64,000 bases of DNA from Rhodoblastus sp963710275 (GTDB lineage Bacteria > Pseudomonadota > Alphaproteobacteria > Rhizobiales > Beijerinckiaceae), in the NCBI GenBank assembly GCA_963710275.1, contig CAVPZS010000008.1:1178001-1242000 (forward strand), written 5' to 3'. The translations under genes and the position numbers were made by a program. The notes beneath the pieces are model-generated. The model saw nothing but the letters and a program-made list of their open reading frames with translations. It did no database searches and was not told where the DNA came from. Shown one piece after another: positions 37,218-45,046 of the stretch. Position 1 is the stretch's first letter, and each line of letters opens with the position of its first letter.

Positions 37218-38573
37218 ATGACCGGGAACCGTGATGTGCTTTCCCGCGGGCAGGCGTTCAGTCTCCTTGCCGGCGGCGGCGGCTCGGTTGGCGAATTCAT
37301 CGGCGCCGGCGGACAGGGATCGGTCTATGTTGCGGATTGCGCGGGACGGACGCTGGCCCTGAAATGGTACCATCCCCAGGTGGTCCTCGCCGATGTCGGC
37401 TTGCGCAGCCGAATCGCTCGGATGATCGAGCAAGGGCCGCCCGACCGCAACTTTGTCTGGCCGCTCGAGTTCGTCGGGATCGAGGGGCTCCCGAGTTTCG
37501 GCTATCTCATGCCGCTGATCAGCGGCGACCGCCGGCCGCTGAAGGACCTTTTCGCGCCGCCGCCGAAAAACATCAACCCGCCATTAGCGCCGCGCGCCTC
37601 CGCCTGTTTCGACATCGCCTCCAGTTTCCAGAAGCTGCATGCGACAGGCTATTGCTATCAGGACATCAATCTCGGAGGCTTTTTCATCGATCCGCTTCGC
37701 GGTTCGGTCCAGATCTGCGACGCCGACAATATTTCGGTCGACGGCGAACTGGGGGGCGTCTATGGCACGAGGAAATTCATGGCGCCGGAGGTTGTGCTGC
37801 GCAAAGCCATCCCGTCGACAGCTTCCGATCTTTATTCCATGGCCGTGCTGCTCTTCTACATCCTGTTCAACTGGCATCCGCTCGACGGCAAGCGCGTGAC
37901 CGAAACAAAGATCATGGATCAGGCCGCCGAGATGCGGCTCTACGCACAGACACCCCGGTTCCTGTTCGACCCGCTGGACCAGTCCAACGGTCCCGCGCCC
38001 GGCGTTCACGACTGGGTGGTCGCGCGCTGGAAAGCCATGACCGCGCCGATCCGCGCCCTGTTCACCCGCGTCTTCACCCTCGGGCTCGCCCAGCCCGGCG
38101 CGCGGCCGGTCGAAGGCGAATGGCGCGGCGCGCTGGATCACCTTCGCAATTCCATTGTCGCCTGCCCCTCCTGCGCTTTCGAACATGGCCTGGACCGCGA
38201 AAGCTGGCGCGGCGGCGCCCACTGCGTCGCCTGCGGGGCGAGCCTCGCCGCGCCGCCATTGCTGACCGCGGGCTACGATCCGCTGCTGCTGACCTCGCGG
38301 CGCACGATCTTCGGGTACCAACTGACCTCGTGGTTCATCGACGACGACGCTTCTCCGCTCGCGTCGGTCGCCAGCCATCCACGAGACGCGGCGATACTCG
38401 GTCTGCAAAACCTGGCGGCGTCACAATGGTCCGCGCGCACCGCTGACGGACGAAGGGTCGACGTCGGCCCCGGCAAGACCGTGCGCGTCGTGGAGGGGCT
38501 CGACATCGATTTTGGCGAGAGACATGGCGTCATCACGAACGCCGCTCCCGCTCGGCCAGGGAGCGCGACATGA
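37218..38573 (+). CDS. Divergent Ser/Thr protein kinase with C-terminal zinc ribbon (TerY-P triad type)
   Basis: 451 residues from ATG 37218. The kinase domain has the Gly loop FIGAGGQGSVYVADCAG, the Lys in TLALKWYHP, a catalytic loop YCYQDINLGGFFID (YQD for HRD), ICDADN for DFG, and FMAPEVVLR. The changed HRD and DFG motifs mark a divergent, perhaps low-activity kinase. A zinc ribbon follows (VACPSCAFEHGL, HCVACGASL). Then comes a C-terminal domain (ASHPRDAAILGLQNL, VDVGPGKTVRVVEG) also present in the PrsW-like protein at 39640. The kinase plus zinc ribbon next to PP2C and vWA genes is the TerY-P triad layout. Its stop overlaps the PP2C start. Confidence 0.85.
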   Translation: MTGNRDVLSRGQAFSLLAGGGGSVGEFIGAGGQGSVYVADCAGRTLALKWYHPQVVLADVGLRSRIARMIEQGPPDRNFVWPLEFVGIEGLPSFGYLMPLISGDRRPLKDLFAPPPKNINPPLAPRASACFDIASSFQKLHATGYCYQDINLGGFFIDPLRGSVQICDADNISVDGELGGVYGTRKFMAPEVVLRKAIPSTASDLYSMAVLLFYILFNWHPLDGKRVTETKIMDQAAEMRLYAQTPRFLFDPLDQSNGPAPGVHDWVVARWKAMTAPIRALFTRVFTLGLAQPGARPVEGEWRGALDHLRNSIVACPSCAFEHGLDRESWRGGAHCVACGASLAAPPLLTAGYDPLLLTSRRTIFGYQLTSWFIDDDASPLASVASHPRDAAILGLQNLAASQWSARTADGRRVDVGPGKTVRVVEGLDIDFGERHGVITNAAPARPGSAT

Positions 38574-39436
38574 AGCGATCCCCAGGACCGTTTGGCAGGT
38601 TTGGCGGGGCGAGCGCGCGCGGCGCGGCGCATATTCAGCAGGGCAGGCCCAACCAGGACGCCTATGAGGGCATGGCGATCGGCGGCTGGATCGTCATATC
38701 GGTCGCCGACGGCCACGGAGCGGCGAACTGTTTCCGCAGTGACAGGGGCGCGCGGCTCGCGACCAAGGCGGCCCGCGACGCCATCGCCGAATTCAGCGAC
38801 AACGGTTCGGCTGGTATCGGCGATATCGAACGGTTGCGCGCCGCCGCGCCTGGACTTCCAGCCAAAATCGTCGAACGTTGGCGGTCGGCGGTCGCCGACG
38901 ACGCGTCCGCCGATCCCCATACCGACCTGGACAGCCAGAACTGCTTCCTGGCCTATGGCTCGACATGCGTCACCGCAGCGCTGGCGCAGGGCCTCAGCCT
39001 CTTCCTCCAAATCGGCGACGGCGGCATTGTCGCGGCCGGCGCCGATAATGGCTTCGTCAGGCCGCTCGATGAGGATGAGGGCCTGGTCGGCCAGCAGACC
39101 TATTCGTTGTGTCTGCCCGACGCCGCCAGCCGCTTCCGATGGGCCTTGTTTTCGGCGCCCCACCCGCTGGCGGCGCCAGAATTCGTGATGGCGGCGACAG
39201 ATGGCCTGACCAAATCTTTCCCCGACCCGGCGCGCCTCGTCGAAGTCGCGCAATGGCTGCGACAAGTGCAGAACGAGCGGGGCGTCGACGACGCCTGCAA
39301 GGTCCTGGCCCCCTGGCTCTCGCAGGTCTCACAGAGCGGCGCCCGCGACGACACGTCGCTCATGATCTTCGCGAGACCGGCGACCGTTGCAGCAGGCGCG
39401 ACGCCCGGGATAAATGAAAAATCGTCAGACGGCTGA
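38570..39436 (+). CDS. PP2C-family protein phosphatase
   Basis: 288 residues, start overlapping the kinase stop (ATGA). Metal-binding motifs are RPNQDAYEGMAIGG, VISVADGHGAANCF, VMAATDGLTKSF and GARDDTSLMIFA, in PP2C order. It should remove phosphate placed by the adjacent kinase, with the vWA protein as the likely substrate or adaptor, as in TerY-P systems. Frame and length are normal. Confidence 0.88.
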   Translation: MKRSPGPFGRFGGASARGAAHIQQGRPNQDAYEGMAIGGWIVISVADGHGAANCFRSDRGARLATKAARDAIAEFSDNGSAGIGDIERLRAAAPGLPAKIVERWRSAVADDASADPHTDLDSQNCFLAYGSTCVTAALAQGLSLFLQIGDGGIVAAGADNGFVRPLDEDEGLVGQQTYSLCLPDAASRFRWALFSAPHPLAAPEFVMAATDGLTKSFPDPARLVEVAQWLRQVQNERGVDDACKVLAPWLSQVSQSGARDDTSLMIFARPATVAAGATPGINEKSSDG

Positions 39437-39639
39437 AATCAAAAACAAAAACAAGTTCGGCGCGGAGGTCTTGCTGTCGCTGTCCCGGTTTGTGGCGCCG
39501 CCTGCTTCACGCAATCGAAGCAAGACGCTGATTCTGCCGCTTGCCGCGCCTTCGCAAAGCTGGTTTATTTGCAAAACGTTACGGCGAAGTCTCCAGAACA
39601 TCATGTCGGAGCCCCGCCGCTGAGGAAGGATTGTCTGCG

Positions 39640-41031
39640 ATGACCAACTCTCCGCAAATGCCGCCAATGCCTCAACCTCGCGACATTCCAACCGAATCGG
39701 AAATTCTTCCGTTCACGTCGAAGAAGATCAAAATCCTCAAGAGCGGCATTCTCCTTCCCGCAGCCGCCACCGCGATCGCCTGCCTCCTGCTCTTTCTGGC
39801 GAAAGCCTCCGGCAACGCCATGCAGGCTGGAGCGATCTTCTCGGCCTACATGCTGTTCATCATTTTCTACGCCTGTTACGTCTATTCGGGGATACGAACC
39901 CGTATTGCGACCTATTTGATTCCTTGCATCATTCTTTGGGTCGAGTTTCAACCGCCAGTTCTTGGAACATTTATCCAAGTCTTTCGACATGTTCTTCCCG
40001 GAAATCTCGACCTGCCGGAGTCCGCGGGTTTTATCCCTCATTTCATCGCCATGTTCTTTGCCGCCGGACTGATGGAAGAGCTGATGAAGGCCGTACCTGG
40101 ACTGATCGGCCTGTTCATCTTTTTAAGGTCCGCCAACGCGAACGGCCCCGGGGGGGCGAAATCCGGCTGGCTAAGCGTCTCGACGCCTCTCGAAGGCGTC
40201 ATGCTCGGGCTCGCCGCAGGCGTGACGTTCACGATGTTCGAAACGGTTTTCGAATATTTCCCGAGCGCGCACACCAGCACCATGAAGCAGTTGGGCGATG
40301 CGGGCGGCTGGGCGTTTGCGTTCTTGCTGCTGCTGCCGCGCATTCTGGACGCCGTCATCGGTCACGCCGCCTGGGCGGCCGTCACCGGTTATTTCATCGG
40401 CCTGTCGGCGCTCTACCCGCGCTCGATGTGGAAGTTGCTCCCGATCGGCTGGCTGACTGCGGCGTGCCTCCACGCCTTCTGGAACTCTGGCGAATATCTG
40501 CTCGGGGCATCATATATCTGGGTGTCCGGAGCCATGTCGCTGATGATCTTCGTATCCTGTTTCCTCAAGGCCAAGCAGCTCTATGTGGAAAAAATGGGAT
40601 CGAATTTCGCGCCGTCGGACTCGATCGTCGTCGGCGCGCCCGGCTCGTCGCCATTCGGCGCGGCTTCGTTCTCGCCCGGCGCGGCCGTCCAAACTCCCGT
40701 CCCGTCCCAAGCCCCCGCTCAAGCCGCCGCCTCCACGCCACGCTTCTCGGTGGCTTGCGGCCAGGCGCGCTTCGCTATCATGCCGGGGCAGACGATCGAT
40801 TTCGCGGTTCTGTTTCCCGGCCTTGGCCTCGCTCCGCCGTCCCTGGCGGAAGTGTCGGCGCATCCGCAGGACGCCACGATCATCGGGCTGAAAAACCTGA
40901 CTTCGGTCCCATGGACGGCGACAACCGGCGGAGGCGCCGTCGCCAGCGTCGGCCCAGGCCATAACCTGCGGCTGGTCGACGGCGAAACCATCGCCATCGG
41001 CAATGTGACCATCCTGGTGCAAAGCCTTTGA
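39640..41031 (+). CDS. PrsW-like membrane protease with C-terminal regulatory domain
   Basis: 463 residues from ATG 39640 (AGGAAGGA upstream). About eight to nine membrane helices. Protease motifs of PrsW/CPBP-like enzymes are present: AAGLMEELMKAVPGL (EExxK), VTFTMFETVFEYF, VIGHAAWAAVTGYF and CLHAFWNSGEYL. The last 95 residues are a soluble domain (PPSLAEVSAHPQDATIIGLK, then NLTSVPWTA, VGPGHNLRLVDGETI) like that of the kinase at 37218. Intramembrane cleavage of a membrane partner is inferred. A strong hairpin follows the gene. Confidence 0.8.
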   Translation: MTNSPQMPPMPQPRDIPTESEILPFTSKKIKILKSGILLPAAATAIACLLLFLAKASGNAMQAGAIFSAYMLFIIFYACYVYSGIRTRIATYLIPCIILWVEFQPPVLGTFIQVFRHVLPGNLDLPESAGFIPHFIAMFFAAGLMEELMKAVPGLIGLFIFLRSANANGPGGAKSGWLSVSTPLEGVMLGLAAGVTFTMFETVFEYFPSAHTSTMKQLGDAGGWAFAFLLLLPRILDAVIGHAAWAAVTGYFIGLSALYPRSMWKLLPIGWLTAACLHAFWNSGEYLLGASYIWVSGAMSLMIFVSCFLKAKQLYVEKMGSNFAPSDSIVVGAPGSSPFGAASFSPGAAVQTPVPSQAPAQAAASTPRFSVACGQARFAIMPGQTIDFAVLFPGLGLAPPSLAEVSAHPQDATIIGLKNLTSVPWTATTGGGAVASVGPGHNLRLVDGETIAIGNVTILVQSL

Positions 41032-41051
41032 TACGCCGTTGAAACCGAAGA

Positions 41052-41085
41052 CGAGCCTTCCGATCCAGTCGGATCGGAAGGCTCG
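41052..41085 (+). terminator. 15-base perfect hairpin after the PrsW-like gene
   Basis: CGAGCCTTCCGATCC pairs fully with GGATCGGAAGGCTCG across AGTC, 20 bases after the stop codon. No T-run follows, but stability is very high; termination or mRNA end protection is likely. It splits the island's plus-strand genes into two transcripts. Confidence 0.7.
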
Positions 41086-41124
41086 CCGCGTCGGCAATCG
41101 AACCCACGATGAAATGGATGCGGG

Positions 41125-41818
41125 ATGCCTGGCGAAGAAAGCCCTATGACCGCTGCAGCGGCGCGGCGACAGTTGCATTTCTTTTTCGCGGTGGATTGCT
41201 CCGGCTCGATGAGCGGCGACAAGATCGCATCGCTGAATTATGCGGCGCGTTCGGCCATCCCCGGCATGCGCGCGGCGGCGGCCGACCATCCCGAAAATGA
41301 CGTCTTTGTCCATGCGCTTCGTTTTTCCGACGATCTCCAATGGGCGCCCCGAACCGGAGTCCCCGTCGCGGTTTTCGAGTGGACCGATCTGACGGCGGGG
41401 GGAGAGACCAACATGGGCGCCGCGTTGGAGGCGCTGGCGCAGGCCTTGGCGCCCGATGCCTTGTCCGGCGCGCAATTGCCGCCTGTGCTTGTGCTGTTAT
41501 CGGATGGCCTGCCGACGGATGACTTCGAGGCGGGGCTGGCGGCGCTCGCCGCAAGCCCGTTCGGCGCGAGCGCCATCAGGGTGGCGATCGCCATCGGTTC
41601 GGATGCGGATCTGCCGACTTTGCAGAGTTTCATCGGCCATGGCGGCATGAAGCCGCTGCAGGCGAACAATGCCGAGACTTCTGGTCAACAAGGTGACCTG
41701 GGCGGTGACGGCTACGGTCAAAGCCGTTTCCGTTCCGGCTGGAACGGCCGATCCGACGCAAATTTTGCTGCAAGACACGACGGCCAAACCGTCCGATGGC
41801 GGAGCGATGGTATGGTGA
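41125..41818 (+). CDS. TerY-like vWA-domain protein, frameshifted
   Basis: About 230 residues from ATG 41125 (ATG 41146 also possible). The MIDAS motif FFFAVDCSGSMSGDKIASLN is followed by TAGGETNMGAALEALAQAL and PVLVLLSDGLPTDDFEAGLA. After LQANNAE (near 41680) the frame shifts, and the domain ends in the next frame with LVNKVTWAVTATVKAVSVPA and a final Trp at TGA 41816-41818. The length remainder of one fits one insertion. It completes the TerY-P triad with the kinase and phosphatase; vWA proteins here act as metal-dependent protein-binding modules. The next gene starts inside its stop region (ATGGTGA). Confidence 0.83.
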
Positions 41819-42402
41819 GCGCATCGACCGACGCGAGCACGCCGGAGACGCTGTCCTCGCCAGACATGGCTGATATCATCGCGCGCGTCGTCCATCGTCA
41901 CGGCGTGGGCGTGCTGAACGACCGGCGTCGGACGCTCGGCCTGTTACGCGACTACGCGCCGACGCAAAAGCGCGGCGTCAGCCTGTTGATGGCGGCGCTG
42001 GATCACGGCGCAGCGCAACGCCTCGCGACGGATGACGGCCAGCCGGCGGCGATACGCATCGAGCGGGAGGCGCGATCCATCGTCGCCGGTTCCGGCTTGC
42101 AATTCGATCTTGCGCATTGGGCCGCCGAAACCTGGAGCGCCGGCCTGCACGGCGGCGCGAGCGCGGTTTTCGCGGCGGCGATCCCGACGGATGCCGCCGC
42201 ATCCGGGATCCCGCTGGCGCCCGATGCGCGGCCAAGGAGCAACGCAGCGCCAGCGCCGACATCTCAGCCCGAGGCGATGGCCGACGTCGCCTTGACGGCG
42301 CGCGCCCGCCACGGCGCGTTATTCTGGATCTATCAGATCCTGCTCCATATCCTGGCCGCCCTGGGGTTCATGCTCGCCGCGGCCGTCATTTTCCTGAAAT
42401 AG
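41812..42402 (+). CDS. Membrane-anchored protein of unknown function
   Basis: 196 residues from ATG 41812, overlapping the vWA stop. The N-terminal helical module (VGVLNDRRRTLGLLRDYAPT, then KRGVSLLMAALDHGAAQRLA) resembles one in the rhodanese protein at 50515. A linker containing GIPLAPDARPRS precedes a C-terminal membrane helix (LFWIYQILLHILAALGFMLA). Linker and helix closely match those of the next gene, so the two are partly paralogous. The function is unknown; tight coupling to vWA suggests a membrane receptor for the triad. Confidence 0.68.
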   Translation: MVSASTDASTPETLSSPDMADIIARVVHRHGVGVLNDRRRTLGLLRDYAPTQKRGVSLLMAALDHGAAQRLATDDGQPAAIRIEREARSIVAGSGLQFDLAHWAAETWSAGLHGGASAVFAAAIPTDAAASGIPLAPDARPRSNAAPAPTSQPEAMADVALTARARHGALFWIYQILLHILAALGFMLAAAVIFLK

Positions 42403-42454
42403 CCTGAAAAATGCGCCGCACAAGATTTTAGCCGCCACGAAGGGGACAGAAACA

Positions 42455-43224
42455 ATGCCTAGCGGAGCCCCCCCACCACGACCGGCGCCATCCCGCTCGC
42501 CCCCGACGCGCGCCCGAGAAGCGCGCCGCCGCTGGCGCCCGCAGCCGCGCCCGTCGCTCCGGCGGCCCAAGTCCAGACAGTTGTCCAGCCGACAACGGGC
42601 CAATCCCCGCAAAACGGCGCCGGCGGCCATAGCGCCGCCTTCTGGATCTATCAGGGCCTGCTGCATATTTTCGCGGCCTTCGCGCTCGCGACCATCATCT
42701 ACGCCATTCCCCAGAACTTTTCGCAAAATGCGCCGCCGACGCCTGAAAAGAGAGTAGCGGAGCCCACCGTGCTGAGCCAGTCCGATAACACGCAGGACTG
42801 GCCGGTCATTTCCGACGCCGGTCATCCGGACGACAAGCCCAATGGCTGGCAGTTCACATTCAATGCGAAACTTGACGACCGCCGCGTCATGACCTTCAAG
42901 GCGCTCCTCTTTCTCGACGACAACCTGCGCGACGGCCACTTCGTCGTCCGGGCCAGCAAGTTCGAAGACGACGACAACGAGACGGCCTCATTGACGCCGG
43001 CCCTGCCCGTCCTCCGCGCCTACGAGAAGGATGAAAAGATTTTTTTGACGACGCTCATCACCAAGTCCTGGAAAACAAATCCCGCGAATGCGCCTTCGAT
43101 CTGTCTCAGCTTCACTTCCGGCGCGAAGGCTGACAAATTCGAGCCGGAGCACGGCGGCTTTTGCGTGGCGTCATGGCAAAATGGCCAGTGCGGGGCGAAA
43201 ATTGGTTGTGGCCGCTTCGAATGA
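42455..43224 (+). CDS. Membrane-anchored exported-domain protein, frame disturbed at a C-run
   Basis: About 255 residues. From ATG 42455 the frame is lost in a run of seven C. The long frame then reads TTGAIPLAPDARPRSAPPLA, a membrane helix AFWIYQGLLHIFAAFALATI, and a soluble domain (TQDWPVISDAGHPDDKPNGW, RRVMTFKALLFLDDN, FCVASWQNGQCGAKIGCGRF). The length remainder of two suggests two extra C. The soluble part has no recognised family. IPLAPDARPRS plus the FWIYQ helix are shared with the previous gene. Confidence 0.6.
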
Positions 43225-43234
43225 CCGCGGCCGC

Positions 43235-45028
43235 ATGTCAGGACCAGAAGCAGCCGCCATGACAGAGCCAGTTGAAAACGACCTCACCATCATCGGCGAC
43301 GGCCCGCTGGCCAAGACCCTGCGCAGGCGTCAGCACGGCGATGCCTCGAAATCCGGCTCCCGCCTTGTCGTCATTGACGAAGGCGATGACGCGCGCACGC
43401 TGGACCGTCTGCGGCGATCACTGGAAGCGCCCGAAAACTCCGGCGCGCAATTCGTCGCCCAGATCGCCAACGCCGATCTGCGCCGTGCGGTCGAAACGCG
43501 CCTGCACATGGAACAGATCCGGCCGCGCCCCTCGCTCGTCGACGCGGCGGGGCTGACGGCGGAATATTTCATCGCCCGCGCCGGCCTGTTCAAAATGGCG
43601 ATGTGGCGCAATCAGCCGCGCCTGAAGGTGGCCCTGATCGGCTTTGGCGCCCTGGGCCGCGCGCTGCTCGAAGAAGTCGTCCTCGATGGCGTGGCGCAGG
43701 GTTTGGGAACGCCGTCGATCCACATTCTGACGCCTGATGTCGAGGAGGCGCGGGCGCTGCTGCGCCGGGACATGCCCGAGATCGAAGCATCCGCGCAGAT
43801 CGTCGTCGCGGCGCTGAAACCGGCGGCGTTGAGCGATGCGACCGAGGGCCCTGTTGCGCAGGCGGAAGGCGCCGAACCGCTGACGGCCATCCTCGTCGCG
43901 CTGGAGGAGGCCGGCCAGACCCTTGCCGCCAGCGCCGCGCTGAGCGAATTGCAGGACCGCCATGGCCTGGCGCAAGCCGCCCTGTTCATCGGCGGTCCCG
44001 GAGCGCGACGCGCCGTCGCGCTGGCGACGCCGCGCCGCCCGTCGAACAATCTCGGCCGCCGGATCAGCGCAATCGGCGGCCTCAACTCCATTCCGAACCT
44101 GATGGACTACATCCTCGTCGAACGCGACAGCGTCGCCCGGCGCCTCCATGAAGCCTACCAGACGCAATATGCCGGACAGACGCAGGGAGGCGAAGCCTGG
44201 GACGACCTGGAGGAAACCTATCGGCGCGCCAATCGCCGCGCGGCGCGCAATCTGACGCAAAAGCTCTACGCCATCGGCGTCGCCGCTCCGGAAGATTCCG
44301 TTCGCTCGGGCTTCGTCAATCAGCAGACCCATGACAGCCTGATCGCGCCGCTGACGCAAGCATGTGTCGAGGACGCCGTGATCCGCGGACTGGCGCGGCT
44401 GGAACATGAGCGCTGGTGCTCCGACCGCCGGCTCGACGGCTGGCGCTTCGGTCCCGCGCGTGACGACTTGCGCCGGCTGCATCCCAGTCTTGTGCCGTTC
44501 GATTCGCCAAGCCTCACCGCCGACGAGATCGGCAAGGACATCGCGCAGGTGCGGTTTGTCCTCGGCAGCGTGCTGCAGGCGCGCGCCGACGGCGCGACGA
44601 CGCGTTTCGTCGTAGGCGTCATCGATGCTCCGGATCAGGTTCAGCGCGGAGTGGACGCCAGCGCCATCCAGGCGCGGCTCAGCGGCGAGCCGGGCCGCGA
44701 GGCCGTCATCGTTTCGCCTTTGCTGACCGCGCGCGAACTTGACGCCACGGTCGATCTGGCGCGCAAGCTCGCGGCGCAGGGTCGCGCGTTTCTCGTCGTC
44801 GTCCCCGAGTGGTTCGCCGAGAACAGAACCTTGCGCGATGATGCGATTGCGGCGTCGCCTCGTCTCCTGGAGCTGCTCGCCCACCCGCAAACGCTGATCG
44901 CGCCGATCGGAGCCGGCGGCGGCCGGAACGACGATCCGTGGGAGGACGTGTCGGCGGCGGACGATGCGCGCCGCGCGCTGGCGGCCTATATCGCCAAGCG
45001 GGCCGGCGCCTTGCTGGCCTTCGAATGA
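43235..45028 (+). CDS. RyR-domain protein with Rossmann-like N-terminal part
   Basis: 597 residues from ATG 43235 (ATG 43259 is an alternative). The N-terminal part has ENDLTIIGDGPLAKTLRRR and LKVALIGFGALGRALLEEVV, a nucleotide-binding Rossmann turn as in TrkA-N domains. The RyR domain is near residues 375-425: RGLARLEHERWCSDRRLDGW, then LHPSLVPFDSPSLTADEIG. The C-terminal part resembles a SLOG-like fold (FLVVVPEWFAENRTLRDDAI). RyR, SLOG and nSTAND domains co-occur in nucleotide-driven conflict systems. It lies 18 bases before the giant nSTAND gene, so the two are probably cotranscribed. Confidence 0.78.
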   Translation: MSGPEAAAMTEPVENDLTIIGDGPLAKTLRRRQHGDASKSGSRLVVIDEGDDARTLDRLRRSLEAPENSGAQFVAQIANADLRRAVETRLHMEQIRPRPSLVDAAGLTAEYFIARAGLFKMAMWRNQPRLKVALIGFGALGRALLEEVVLDGVAQGLGTPSIHILTPDVEEARALLRRDMPEIEASAQIVVAALKPAALSDATEGPVAQAEGAEPLTAILVALEEAGQTLAASAALSELQDRHGLAQAALFIGGPGARRAVALATPRRPSNNLGRRISAIGGLNSIPNLMDYILVERDSVARRLHEAYQTQYAGQTQGGEAWDDLEETYRRANRRAARNLTQKLYAIGVAAPEDSVRSGFVNQQTHDSLIAPLTQACVEDAVIRGLARLEHERWCSDRRLDGWRFGPARDDLRRLHPSLVPFDSPSLTADEIGKDIAQVRFVLGSVLQARADGATTRFVVGVIDAPDQVQRGVDASAIQARLSGEPGREAVIVSPLLTARELDATVDLARKLAAQGRAFLVVVPEWFAENRTLRDDAIAASPRLLELLAHPQTLIAPIGAGGGRNDDPWEDVSAADDARRALAAYIAKRAGALLAFE

Positions 45029-45046
45029 AAAGCGGGATGGAACGCC

